The notes under the pieces are model-generated. The model saw only the letters and a program-made list of their open reading frames with translations, had not been told where the DNA came from and made no database searches. From positions 53,382,647 through 53,446,646 of the forward strand of contig CM043942.1 of the NCBI GenBank assembly GCA_014529385.2: a stretch of DNA of 64,000 nt, written 5' to 3'. Numbering within the stretch: the stretch's first letter is position 1; the number at the start of each line of letters is the position of its first letter. This stretch comes from Adiantum capillus-veneris (Eukaryota > Streptophyta > Polypodiopsida > Polypodiales > Pteridaceae). Both the position numbers and the translations under genes were made by a program. Positions 10,561-22,149 of the stretch are shown piece by piece.

Positions 10561-11860
10561 TGCTTCTCCAGCCCTTCCACCGGGGAATCATTTTACTAGG
10601 GGCCTCTGCTGATGGAGCTGCAGTATCATTAGACTTCAAGGAGCAGTCCTTGGCGAAGTGTCCAAAGTTTTTGCATTCAAAACATGCCCCAAAGTATGTT
10701 CCAAAGTTTAGCGGAATAGTAACTAGACCTGCTCTGACATTGATAACCATGCTCTTAGGTGGCATTTTAGACACATCCCAGCCTATACAAACAATGTTTG
10801 AGGTTCTACCAAACCCTCTCTTGCTAGGTAAAAATAAGGGAGTGCCCAATTGGCTAGCAAGCATCCTGAGATTTTCCCATAGCTAGCTAGGCAGACCCAC
10901 AAGCTCAACCCAGACCGGATGAAACCCTTGTAAAGATTCAACTAAGTCGAACACTGGCTCCCAAGGAACCACACAAACCATAGTCCTATTAAAGACTAGG
11001 GGCCCTTTGTCAAGGATCTTTTCCACATCGGAGGCCTCTTTGAATCTCACTGAACAGAATCCTTTAGTTAGGTAAAAAGTACTTTCAACTGCTCCTCCAT
11101 GGCCAAGAATTTAAGGGCCTTGAAGCCATTGAATCATCTCAAACCTGTTCGGGATTCTTCCACTGAACCCAAATACAAGCGTTAGCTCAGCTTTCCTGGC
11201 TAACTGTTTTTTATAATTGCTGGTGGTATCGCGACCGTAATAGCCTTGACAACCTCCACTTGTTGGGACAAATAATTTTTTAAAGCGGAAAAGACCAGAT
11301 CTGCCAACCTGTCTTCCACCAGCCCACTGCAATATTCTTGGAAACTAGTCCTTTTGTTGTTGTTAGGGCCAGATTCAATCATTTTGTTGACTTCCTTAAG
11401 ATCTTGCTGAATTCTAGGTCTTGTATTCTGTAGTTTTTTGAAATCTCCTTCACTCGACAACCCTTGTGCTGAACCTTTTCCATAACCCTTAGAGTTAGGC
11501 TCCTTGAGTATGCTAGCAAACGAGATGCCTGGCCTGCCAACTGTAGATGCACTTGACACCTTATTTACGTTCATACAGATGGAACCCTGAGGAGCCCCGT
11601 CTTTGAGGGTTTTAACCTCAAATTTGAACCCTCTCTTAGTTCTTCAGAAGGCACTTTTCCAATTGGTACAATTTTGTCCACTTTCTTGGTTGAAGCCTTC
11701 GACGAATTGGGGCTCGACATTTCTGCATCATGCAACGGTTTCAAAACCAAGCCGCCGCCTTCATCCATCGGCACTGCTAACTCCAATTTGGATGATTTAC
11801 CCATCTGTGAAAATTTTACAATATCTTCGCCTATGACTAACGCGCCGGGTTCCATTATTG
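10561..11860 (-). pseudogene. LINE ORF1 remnant (minus strand)
   Basis: Plant L1-type ORF1, encoding the nucleic-acid-binding protein that coats LINE RNA. It reads on the minus strand from the start near 11855 through 11571-11855, 11200-11574 (with ISFASILKEP), about 10865-11110 and 10561-10864. The CCHC knuckle CFECKNFGHFAKDC is at 10642-10684. Frameshifts and stops separate the pieces. The middle (about 10560-11110) matches the plus-strand LINE ORF1 at 50640-51060 closely at the protein level (MLASQLGTPLF, PPKSMV, IPLNFG), so both belong to one family. It is cut at about 10560, where integrase sequence starts. ORF2 is absent. Confidence 0.75.
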
Positions 11861-12486
11861 AGTGACACCCAAAACAAAAGAGTAATGAACTCCCCTTCTA
11901 AAAGGGAGATTAGGAGGATAGGAAAGAAGAAGAGAAAAAAAAAAACAATTATCACCACAAGATAATAATTGTTGCAAAAGGGGCGATTATTAACTTTGAA
12001 ATTGGAGGCTTGCAGCAAAAGGAAAAAAATGTTATTAACTAGGAGAAAAGCGCGATTATTTACTGGCTTGGCATCTTTTGTGCAAAAGGGAAGGCTCTCG
12101 GTCCTGAGTAGCCTGCTTGAAGCTCACAAAGCAGTGCGACCCAGCTCAACACGCTACCACAGAGGCAACCCAAGCCGGAAATGACTCCCCTTTTCTAAAT
12201 ATCTCCTACGTCTTCTTCTTTGCGCAAAAAATTACGGTGCCACCTTAACCCCAACCCCAACCCTGTGCAGCCTGCCAAATACAGTCACAGAAGATGTCAA
12301 TGCCAACCTAACCCCAGACTCGTTCGTCCGCATCCTTGAAAAACCCTAACCTGTGCTCAGCCATCGCTTCATCTTTCACAAGACTTTTTCTTTACCTTTA
12401 ACATATTCTTAGATTCTTGCCAAACTAATGAGTCCAAAATCGTAACTACATATTTTTGCATATCCAAGAATACCTTATCTCATTTA
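11861..12486. other. Unassigned sequence before the LINE cluster
   Basis: Part near 11861-11960 is probably the 5' leader of the minus-strand LINE. The rest has no convincing ORF. Its last bases supply the target sequence reused by the LINE copies. Confidence 0.35.
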
Positions 12487-12501
12487 AGATTTCTATACAA
12501 A
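12487..12501. repeat. LINE target-site repeat, copy 1
   Basis: AGATTTCTATACAAA. Near-identical 15-mers occur at 14983-14997 and 16558-16572, flanking the two LINE copies. Confidence 0.75.
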
Positions 12502-14982
12502 ATTTGGGAATATCTCAAGGGTCCGGTCACTATATGGCTAACCAAGCACTTGTCAATGGATGGATGGATCCCTCTGTGAAAAGAGGGCTCATTAAACCCA
12601 TCCCAAAACAGGTATGTTGTTCTCATGTCAAGCATTGGCACCCCATCTCAATGATGTTAGTAGCTTATAAAGTCATCACCAAAGCGGCTGCTCTTAGAAT
12701 GGTTCCCCTCCTGGACAGGGTTATCTCTCCCCATCAGCACGGGTTTATTAAAGGAAGGTCGATTTATGATAACATTTTGGCAGCAATGGTTGGCATTGAG
12801 TATGCTGCCTTCTCAAAATAGGAATTCATCTTGCTTCAGCTTGATTTAGACAAGGCTTATGATAGAATTGTATGGTCTTTCATTGAAGATGTCATGAAAA
12901 CTCTAGGTTTTGGCCCTCGCCTCTGTCGTTTTATACACACTCTAGGTGCAGGTGGACATTCTGAACTCCTGTTCAATGGAAGAATAGTAGGCACCTTTGA
13001 AGCCAAAAGATCAATCCAACAAGGTTGTCCCTTGGCCCCGCTCCTTTTTGCCATTGGCTCACACCCCCTCTTAACAATGTTTGAAGCAGCTGCTGCACAA
13101 GGTGACATTGAAGGATTGGTTTTGCCAGGCAATGACCAACTCCTGGCCAAAATGTTCGTAAATGACTCCCTCCTTTTCCTAAAAGCCTGCCCCCAGGTTC
13201 TTAGGAACGCATTAGAGATCGTGCACACTTTTGCCATGGATTCAGGTTCAAAGTGCAATATTGAGAAGTCAAGAGTGATCTCTCTTACGGAAGATGACAC
13301 ATTTGACCCATCAGACTGGTCAGGGGAGTTCGTCACTAAAGGAAAGATATTTCAACATTTGGGTGCCCCTTTGGGAGTAGATGTTACTCACAAACAACAA
13401 TTTCAGTGGGTCTTGGAGAAGGTTTTTTTTTTTTTGAAAAGGTGGAAGTTTGTGTTGCTGCCCTTCTCCCAAGTTGAACAAAAGTGACTCATTCATGCTC
13501 CCTTACATTGCCTTCACCAGTCCTCTCCTCAAAATAGCAAGATGCAACTCGAAGGAGTTCTTGAAACCTGTTAAGAGATTCTTATGGAAGAACAACACCA
13601 AAGTCTCTTTGCCATGGCAGTGGGCAGAATGGGAATTGATTGCTCATCCAACTTCCCAAGGCGGACTCGGAATCCACAACCCAGTCGTCCATGTCCAAGC
13701 CTTCTGTGCCAAGTTTGTGGTTTCTATAGCAAAGCAAGATCAAGCTTGGGCTATCATGACCAAGGATATGATTGACAAGTCAAAGCTTTTCTCTAAAGGA
13801 GGACAAAAGGAAAGAGATTAAGATGCACGATAAACTCTTAGCCCCTGGATGGGCTAGTTTGAAATTGGGGGGGATAACGAGAGAGCTGGTGCAAATGCAA
13901 CTATTCCACTAGGGTCTTGGAATGGGGGGAACTAACCAGGTACTTTCAGAACTCCACTGTGCACTGGTCCATTTGGCTAGCAAACGCGACTGATATTAAT
14001 CTAAACCTTTGCTGGTGGGAAATAGCAAGAGAGCTAAACAACAAAGGACTCCAACGACCAATCCACTTCTGGGATGAAACCAACAAGCACTGGAAACCTT
14101 CTCAAGATCTAGCCGATCAACTTTAGCTAAATGGCATGGAGAAGATGCTTGTCTGTAGAGTTCTTAAAGGCCTGAACAATGGTCTAATGCCGATTCAGGA
14201 ATCTATGTTTGAGTGTAAAGCTTGGAAATGGCCCAAAGATAGATCTTTTTCCAAACCCCAAACCAAGATCATATATCAGGAGCTCATACACAAGGAAAAT
14301 TGGTTTACCCCCTTGAATAAATAGTGGAAGATACAGTGGACAGAAGGCTGATGGACTGAGGTCACATTAAACATTTGGAAGCCACAGTGGCCCCACTACA
14401 TGAAGGTGTTTTTATGGAAGGTGCTTTGGGGAGCCCTGCCGACGGGTGTCAAGTTTCAAGCACGAGGTATACGATCAGATAGATGCTCTGACTGCCGAGG
14501 GTCTAGTCAAGACCTGACACACCTTTTTATGGAATGTCCAACGGTAAGAGGTTTGGCAGGGAAGGTGTGCAAATGGATTCAAAGAACGTGGAAGATTGGT
14601 TTCTTCAAGAAGGATCTTTCTCTTGGAGGAAAATAATTTCGGAGTCCTTCCCTTCTTATCTGTGCCCAACTTGTTAGATTCTGCTTCTTCTACAATATCT
14701 GGAAGGTCAAGAACTACCATGTCTTAAATAATGAAGTTTTTGTGGCGAGTTTCTTAGTGATTATTCAAGAAAGAAAGGAATTGATATATACGATAAGTAA
14801 AAGTCATGACTCAGATGATTGGATTTGGGCGGCACAAGCCATTCGATCAAAGAATTAATGGTTGTAAAGTTTGATGTAATATCCGGCTCTCAAGGCTCAG
14901 CCTCAGCTTGAGAATGATATGTAATTTTCTACTTTCTCATTCTAGTTCGATCACTCACAATTGTGAGTTTTGCATTAAAAAA
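12502..14982 (+). mobile_element. LINE copy A, 5'-truncated
   Basis: L1-type plant LINE that starts inside ORF2. Reverse-transcriptase pieces occur at 12529-12821 (HQHGFIKGRSIYDNIL) and 12831-13487 (LDLDKAYDRIVWS, QQGCPLAPLLF). At 13155-13166 the catalytic (F/Y)ADD box reads FVND, so one catalytic Asp is lost. C-terminal pieces follow at 13450-13821, 13917-14126, 14136-14324 and 14400-14636, the last carrying the zf-RVT knuckle around CSDCRGSSQDLTHLF (about 14490-14535). The 3' end has two stem-loops and an A-rich tail at 14975-14983. Stops and frameshifts break the frame. It begins right after target repeat 1. Confidence 0.85.
14889..14967 (+). other. LINE A 3'-terminal stem-loops
   Basis: Stem-loop 1 at 14889-14912 pairs CTCAAG(G)C with GCTTGAG, with a bulged G. 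Stem-loop 2 at 14954-14967 is CTCAC-AATT-GTGAG. Both recur at the same distance from the tail in copies B and C. A role in template recognition by the LINE RT is inference. Confidence 0.55.
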
Positions 14983-14997
14983 AGCTTTCTACACAAA
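14983..14997. repeat. LINE target-site repeat, copy 2
   Basis: AGCTTTCTACACAAA, directly after the tail of copy A and before copy B. Confidence 0.75.
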
Positions 14998-16557
14998 AGA
15001 AAATGAAAAGGTGGGAGTTTCAGTTGCTTCCCTTCTCAAGTCGAATAAAAGTAATCAACTCATTCATGCTCCCTTACATTGCCTTCACCAGTCCTCTCCT
15101 CAAAATAGCCAAGTGTAATTGGAAGAAGTTTTTGAAGCTTATTTTTATGGAAGAACAACACCAAGGTCTCGTCACCATGGCAATGGGCAAAGTGGAAATT
15201 TGTTGCTCGGCCAACTTTTCAAGGAGGCCTCAAAATACACAACCCGATGGTCCATGTCCAGGCTCTCTGCGCCAAGTTTGTTGTCTCAAAAGCAAAACAA
15301 GAACTAGCATGGGTTATCATGACCAAGGATATGATTGACAAATCAAAGCTTTGCTCTAGAGGCGGTCAGTGGAATGAGATGAAGGTGCACGATAAAGTTT
15401 TGTCCCACGAATGGGCCGATTTGAAATTGGGGGGCATAACAGGAGAGCTGGTGCGAAAATGCAATACTGTGTCGCGGGCCTTGGAATGGGGGGAACTAGC
15501 CAGGTACTTCCAAAACTCCACTACACACTAGTCCCTATGGCTGTCAAAGGTGGCTGGAGTTAGTCTAAACCCCTACTGGAGGGAGATAGCAAGAAGGCTA
15601 AACAATAAAGGACTCCAACGGCTGATACATTTCTAGGATGAAACCAAGAGACACTGGAAATCTTCTGGCCATCTAGTAGATTAGCTTCAACTTGATGGCA
15701 TGGAAAAGATACTTGTCTTTAGAGTTGTTGAGGGCCTCAATAACAGTCTACTGCCAATTCAAGAATCCACATTTGAATGGAAAGCATGGAAATGGCCCTA
15801 GGATAGATCCTTTTTTAAACCCCATACCAAGTACATGTATAAAGAACTCATGCACAAGGATGATTGGTTTGCCCCCTTGAACAAACAATGGAAGAAACAT
15901 TGGTCAGCAGCCGATGGACTGAGATCACGACAAACATCTAGAAGCCACAATGTCCCCATCATATGAAGGTGCTTCTATGGAAGGTGCTTTGGGGGGCCTT
16001 ACCAACGGGTGTTAAGATTCAAGCACGGGGCATAGTGTCCGACAAATGCTCTGGGTGCTAAGGGGCCAGTGAAGACCTTGCACACCTTATTATGGACTAT
16101 CCAACCATAAGAGGTCTGGTAGGAAAGGTGTACAAATGGATACAAAGAACGTGAAAATTGGTTTTTTCAAGAATGATCTATTCCTTGGGGGAAAATGGTT
16201 TCGGAGTCCTACCTTGCTTGTCAGTACCCAAATTATTATGTACTACTTCTTTTATAATATCTGGAAGGTCAGGAACTGCGGTGTCTTTAATGACAAAATT
16301 TCTATTGCCAACTTCTCAACAATTGTCCAAGAAAGTGAGGAATTAATCTTTACGATTAGTAACGGCCATGACTGGATTGGGGCGGCCCATGCCATTCAAT
16401 CGAAGCCTTCCTAGAGTTTTGAAGTTTTTGTGGTTTGTAAGTCTGCTGTCATATCAGATTCTCAAGGCTCTGCTTGAGCTTGGGGATGGTTTGTAAATTT
16501 CTTTATGACAATCTAATACAATCACTCACAATGTGAGTTTTGCACAAAGAAAAAAAA
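14998..16557 (+). mobile_element. LINE copy B, 5'-truncated
   Basis: Same family as copy A. It starts where A reads at about 13432, downstream of the catalytic RT region, so it keeps only the ORF2 C-terminal half: 15003-15338, 15247-15531, 15692-15880 and 16136-16414. The zf-RVT region at about 16040-16110 is damaged. The 3' end carries the two stem-loops (16463-16482 and 16525-16537) and a short A-rich tail. Many stops; non-functional. The flanking repeats at 14983 and 16558 form its target-site duplication. Confidence 0.85.
16463..16537 (+). other. LINE B 3'-terminal stem-loops
   Basis: CAAG(G)CTC pairs with GAGCTTG at 16463-16482. CTCAC-AAT-GTGAG is at 16525-16537. Compared with copy A the loop is one base shorter but both stem arms are unchanged. 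Confidence 0.55.
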
Positions 16558-16572
16558 AGATTTCTACACAAA
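16558..16572. repeat. LINE target-site repeat, copy 3
   Basis: AGATTTCTACACAAA after the tail of copy B. Confidence 0.75.
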
Positions 16573-17178
16573 TTTACATTTTATTTCGTTAATTTTTGCT
16601 ATGCAAATAAAGGACAAAATTGAAAAACATGCAAAAATGGCGATTATTTCACTACCGCAAAATTTTCTCTAAGAGTGAAAACAGATAATAAACTTGCAAA
16701 GATTTTGTTAATTGGAACAACGTAGCATTCCAAATGTACGAGATACTTTTGTAAATTATTTAAATGAATGTTCTAGAAATTGGATTAACAATGTCGGATG
16801 CGAGGTTTTCCGCGGGCGTCTGAGAGAGAGAGAGAGAGAGAGAGAGTTGGGTTTGTTTGTGTGTGCGTGTGCTGAGGCTCGACTCCTGCACAGCTGCCCC
16901 TCCTCTCTTCCGCGCCTCTTGTGTTCTGAGGAGCTCCTGGGCAGACTCGTAGAGCTTCAGAAAACGGAAGAGCCTTAAGAAGATCAGTGAGTAAATCTTG
17001 GGGCAACAGCTAAGCAAGCCCCGTCAACAGCGCTTGTGGGCTTAGGTTTTGTAAATAATCGCCTTTTTGAAGCCTTAATTATCGTGATGCTTAGGTTTTC
17101 TAAATTATCGCCTTTTTGAAGACTTAATATTCACGATGTTTGCATTAGCACCCTTGCTACTGTCAGCCTTTGTAGATT
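16573..17178. other. Unassigned spacer with a GA microsatellite and a tandem duplication
   Basis: No coding sequence recognised. A (GA)n run lies at about 16824-16847. A 49-bp unit at 17041-17089 is repeated with about 80-85% identity at 17090-17138. The rest is probably the older target DNA into which the LINEs inserted. Confidence 0.6.
17041..17138. repeat. Tandem duplication, 49-bp unit x2
   Basis: Both units start CTTAGGTTTT, share ATCGCCTTTTTGAAG and end in CGTGATG or CACGATG. Confidence 0.8.
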
Positions 17179-17191
17179 TCATTATCATTAG
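17179..17191. repeat. LINE C target-site duplication, 5' copy
   Basis: TCATTATCATTAG, identical to 21757-21769 beyond the LINE C tail. Confidence 0.85.
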
Positions 17192-19493
17192 CATCTCTTC
17201 TGATCCTTAGTTTCAAAGGAAACAGGCAATGGGATCAAAATTGGTCTTTTATGGAGAAGGAGGGGACGGGTTCAATGGTGTCCTCTCTATTGTTGACAAG
17301 AACTTGGAGCCCAAAGTGGTCCTTAATCACCCCTCTGGGAGAGTTCTAGGAGTAAGAGTCACTTGGGGGGTCAACATATCACCGTTGTGAACATTTATGG
17401 ACCATGCAACGCCAAGGATAGGGCCAAATTGTGGATACATCTTAAGGACTCCCCATTAGAAGGACAGTGGCTGCTAATAGGAGACTTTAATATGGTCGAG
17501 AAGAGAAAGGATAGAACATGCTCAACTAGTCTATTGGCAGGGTCTGAGAGAAATAAATGGTTTGGACTGTGTGAGAAATGGGCTTTGATGGACCTGTGGG
17601 AGTTAGGTCCTTGGAATCGCACGCTGGGATTCACATATACAAGCCTCCAATATACCGGCACGACATCCCGGCTCGACAGTTGCTATTGCTCTTATCAAGC
17701 TGACTAGATCCCATCCCTTGTTGAGATAAAGGTACAAACAACGAAGAGCTTTCTGATCATCTTCCCCTACACTTACAACTCAAGAAAGCCAAAGGGGATG
17801 GAAGGACCCCCAGTGGAAGTAAGAGCTACTAGTTAGAGGGGCACACTTGTTCAAAGACCCTGTGTTTAGAAGTCTCGCTAAGAAAGCCTTATGTAAGCTC
17901 AACAAAGATACCCGACTAGAGAATCCTAAAGCTTGGGACCTTTTTTCTCGGAGTATACATAAAGTGATCAAAACTTCGGGCCCTCGGATAAAAGAGGCCC
18001 GGGAGGAGAAAGTGAAGCACCTCAAAGAAAGGGTTGATCATCTTACAAAGAAAAAAGTCTCTGGGCTTGCCTCCATTGATGAACACAAGCAATGGTTGGA
18101 AGCTAAAGCAAGCCTAGCTGAGCATCAGCTCGAACAGGTTAGGAGGGCAAGATTACTATTTAGGGAGACCTTTCTTCAACCTGAAGCTGCTAATCAAGCA
18201 CATGTTTTTCGATCCTTGAAAATAAAAAAAAGCCGAGGTGTTTTCACTCACTCACAGACGAGAAGGGGGTTACTACACAGGACCCAGATGATATGGCCCG
18301 GATGATTGTGGATCACTTAAGCCAAATCATTGGCCATCTTGAGACCCGCTCTCATGAAGTGGAGGCGGCCAGAGTAGTCTTGCTCAAGAGTGTCAGCAAA
18401 CAAATCCACCAACCTGAAGCCAATCGTCTGGAGATGGCCTTCTCTGAAGATGAGTGCATGCATGCGTTATTTGCTTTTGGCAAGGAGAAGTCCCGTGGCT
18501 GGGATGTTATGACCACTGAATTCTTCAGAGAATTTTGGGATGACCTCAAGGGTCTGGTCACATATATGGCTAACCAAGCTTTTGTCAAGGGGTGGTTGGA
18601 TCCCTCTGTGCAAAAAGGGCTTATTAAGCCTATTCCAAAACAGGTGTGTTGCTCTCATGTTAAGCACTGGTGTCCCATAACCATGATGTCAATAGCATAC
18701 AAAGTAATCACCAAAGTAGTTGCTCTTAGAATATCTCCCCTACTGGACAGGGTAATCACGCCACATCAGCACGGGTTTATAAAAGGAAGGTCCATATATC
18801 ACAATATCTTGGCAACAATGGTTGGCATTGAATATGCTGAATTCACAAAGCACGATTGCATCTTGCTTCAACTTGATTTAGACAAGGCATATGATAGGCT
18901 TATGTGGTCATTCATTGAAGATGTCATGAAAACTCTAGGTTTTGGGCCTCGTCTTTGCCGCCTTGTTCACACTCTGGGTGCGGGTGGGCATTCAGAGCTC
19001 TTGTTCAATGAAAGAATTTTGGGCACGTTTGAAGCGAGAAGATCGATCAAGCAAGGATGCCCCCTAGCCCCCCTTATTTTTGCCATCGGCTCACATCCTC
19101 TTGTAACAATGCTCGAGGCGGCTGCTGCACAAGGAGAAATCCAAGGTTTGATTTTGTCCGGCAATGACGAGCCGACAATGACCAGCTCTTGGCCAAAATG
19201 TTTGCTGAAGACTCCCTCCTTTTTTTAAAAGCCCGCCCTCAGGTTCTCAAGAAGGCGTTAGAGATCGGGCAAACTTTTGTCGTGGCTTCGAGGTCGAAGT
19301 GTGGTATTGAGAAGTCGCGACTCATCTCCCTTTCGGAAGAGGACACATTTGACCCTTCAGACTGGTCAGGGGAGATCATGTCTAAAGGAAGGATATTTCG
19401 ACATTAAGGTGCCCCCTTGGGCATGAACGTTACTCACAAGAAAAAGGTTTCAATGGGTCTTGGAGAGGACACAAAAGAAAATGAAAAGATGGG

Positions 19494-19928
19494 AGTATGT
19501 CCCTCTAATCTTGCTAAGCAGGTCAATTACGCAGGATCTTGGGAGAACCTTTCGATCGCTTCGAAGTGAAAAAGCGGGGAGCTATTACATGGAGGAGAGA
19601 GAAAAAGGAATGCCGCGTTCAGGCGAGGAAATGAGAGCTTCATATTTTTTCCTGTGAGTTCGTGGGCTGCGAATCAGTCGAGCGGGCGTGTGTGAGAGGG
19701 CATCGTGTTGCAGAGCAGGGGAAGCAAGCATAATGCAGAGTAGGGCAATATTGACGTGGCAGCATTGCGTAGGGTCCAGGTTCATGCAATGGCAACGTGG
19801 GAGGCGCTAACGAATCCAAGGTGAAGCTCAAGCAGGCTCTGCGGGGATGAGTAGCGAGGGCAAGGGAGCGTTAATTGAATGGAGGTTTTTGGGAGAGTCA
19901 TCCACCAGCACGAGCAGAGATGCACAGG

Positions 19929-19965
<37 letters not shown>

Positions 19966-20244
19966 GGCAATGGAGGCACAAGTCTCTCTCTCTCTCTCTC
20001 TCTCTCTTTGTCTTTGAGGCTAGATCAGCGTTGCGAGGGAAGGGTTTGCAGGAGGGTTGTCTAGCGAGGAGATGAAGAGGGGACGCAGTTTACGAAGATG
20101 GGGATGAGAGCAGGCGCGGGAGAAGAAGACAAGATGCACGCAGGAACTCGGACGAACGCAAATCACTTACTTTGACAACAATAGAAGAAAGAATCTTCAG
20201 TTCTAATTAATTAATAGGTTGTCGAATGGACCCAGTACGTCCCC
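19494..20244. mobile_element. 0.75-kb insertion in LINE C, unclassified
   Basis: Compared with copies A and B, LINE C is interrupted here. The insert is bounded by near-identical direct repeats AGTATGTCCC (19494-19503) and AGTACGTCCC (20234-20243). The LINE resumes at 20245 with AGTTTGTGTTGC. Inside are two (CT)n runs (about 19928-19963 and 19983-20008) and GC-richer sequence but no clear ORF, terminal inverted repeat or poly(A). A 9-10 bp target duplication would suit a Mutator-like non-autonomous element, but no inverted termini are seen. Confidence 0.45.
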
Positions 20245-21663
20245 AGTTTGTGTTGCTTCCCTTCCCAAGTTGGATAAAAGTGATCAACTCATTCATGCTC
20301 CCTTATATTGCCTTCACCAGTCCTCTCCTTAATTAAAATAGCCAAATGTAATTGAAAGGAGATTTTGAAACCAGTTAAGAGATTCTTGTGGAATAAAAAC
20401 ACCAAGGCCTCAGCACCATGGCAGTGGGCGAGATGGGAATTTATTGCTCGTCCTACTTTACAAGGTGGACTCGGAATCCACAATCCTGTCGCCCATGTCC
20501 AGGCTCTCTGTTCCAAGTTTGTGGTTTCAATAGCAGAACAGGAACAAGCCTGGGCTATCATGATCAAGGACATGATTGACAAGTCAAAACTATACTCGAA
20601 TGGTGGTCAATGGAAAGAGCTTGAGGTGCACGATAAACTTCTAGCCCCCGAATGGTCTAGCTTGAAATTAGGAGGCATAACGGGAGAGCTAGTGTGGAAA
20701 TGCAATAGTGCAACAAGGGTATTAGAATGGGGGGAACTAACCCGATACTTTCAAAACTCCACCACACATTGGTCCTTATGGCTGTCAAAAGCGGCTGGAG
20801 TATATCTAAACCCTTACTAGAGAGAAATTGCCAGAAGGCTAAACAATAAAGGACTCCGAAGGCTGATCCACTCTTGGGATGAAACCACCAGGCACTTGAA
20901 ATCTCCTGACTATCTAGCATATGAGCTTCAACTTCATGGCATGGAGAAGATGCTGGTCTGCAGAATTGTTGAAGGCCTGGACAATGAATTGATGCCAATT
21001 CAAGAATTCAGTTCTGAGTGGAAATCTTGGAAAGGGCCCAAGGATAGATCTTTCTTTAAATCCCATACAAAGAACATCTATCAATAGCTCATGTACAACG
21101 ATGACTGGTTTGCCCCCTTGAACAAACAATGGAAGAAAAATTGGTCGGAGGCCCGTTGGTGGACTGAGGTCATGTTCAATATCTGGAAGCCATAATGGCC
21201 CCATTTTATGAAGGTGTTTCTATGGAAGGTGCTTTGGGGGGCCTTTCCGACGGGTGTCAAGTGGATAAATGCTCCTGGTGCCACGGGGCCAGTGAAGACT
21301 TGACACACCTTTTTTGGGACTATCCAACAATAAGCGGTTTGGCAGGGAAGGTGTGTAAATGGATAAAAAGAATGTGGCAGATAAGTTTCTTCAAGAAAGA
21401 TTTAGCAATTGTGGGAAATTGGTTTTCAAGTACAACCCTTCTTATATGTACCCAAATTGTTAGATTCTGCTTCTTCTATAATATTTGGAAGGCCAGGAAC
21501 GACTTCTTGGTGATTGTCCAAGAAATTATGAAATTAATATATACGATTTGTAAAATCCATAACTGGGATGATTCGCTTAGAGCGACCGATGACATTAGGT
21601 CGAAGCCTTCTTAAAGCTATGGTCTCTTTTGTGGCTTGTAAATCTGATGTAATATCCGCTTCC

Positions 21664-21739
21664 CAAGGCTCCGTTGGAGCTTGAGAATGATCTCTAATTC
21701 TCTATCCTACATTCTAATACAATCACTCACAATTGTGAA
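21664..21739 (+). other. LINE C 3'-terminal stem-loops
   Basis: CAAG(G)CTCC pairs with GGAGCTTG at 21664-21683. CTCAC-AATT-GTGAA at 21726-21739 has one weakened closing pair. Confidence 0.5.
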
Positions 21740-21756
21740 AATAAATATTAAAAAAA

Positions 21757-21866
21757 TCATTATCATTAGGCCTTAAGCCTTGGCAAAATCAACTAGGCCT
21801 TAAGCCTTGGAAAACACAAGAAGATGGTAGGAAGAGGTAAAGAGGGAAAAAAACATTTATATAAAA
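21757..21866. repeat. LINE C target-site duplication (3' copy) and short duplicated flank
   Basis: TCATTATCATTAG at 21757-21769. AGGCCTTAAGCCTTGG occurs at 21768-21783 and again at 21795-21810. The segment ends at the chromovirus LTR. Confidence 0.75.
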
Positions 21867-22149
21867 TGTCATAAAATCTAATATCTAACCAACCCAAATG
21901 ATTTTCTCATATTAAATTGATCACTTAATGTGGGAGAATAAATGGGAACAAGTGTTAAGATATAGATATGTGCTTATAGATCTATCTCAACACGGGGCCA
22001 ATAGTAAAGGGCCCCAAATGGGAGATGGTCTATAAAGAGCATGGCTAACCAATGGAGCATAAGACCTTAGGGTTAGCTTCATTGAAGACCTCCAATAATG
22101 TGTGTAAAAGTCCTTTGACCTTAGGTAAGCTAGGGCTGAGCTTGAGGTG

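Larger units (their letters stand above)
17192..21756 (+). mobile_element. LINE copy C, 5'-truncated, with internal insertion
   Basis: The longest copy of this family, lacking ORF1. ORF2 starts in the APE-type endonuclease: 17363-17707 contains VVNIYGPCN and GDFNMV (about 17493-17510). A linker follows (17847-18305), then the RT domain (18293-19228, continued 19189-19407) with LDLDKAYDRLMWS and KQGCPLAPLIF. The catalytic box at about 19200-19211 reads FAED instead of FADD. The C-terminal half resumes after an insertion, at 20245: 20365-20820, 20896-21087, and the zf-RVT region CSWCHGASEDLTHLF at about 21269-21313. The 3' stem-loops are at 21664-21683 and 21726-21739. Identical 13-bp outer repeats show that both halves are one insertion. 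Several frameshifts; inactive. Confidence 0.85.

Noticed and set aside
12340-12352. Telomere-like AAACCCTAAC
   Set aside because: A single short match, not an array.
12857-13336. 159-codon minus-strand frame
   Set aside because: Antisense to the LINE reverse transcriptase domain.
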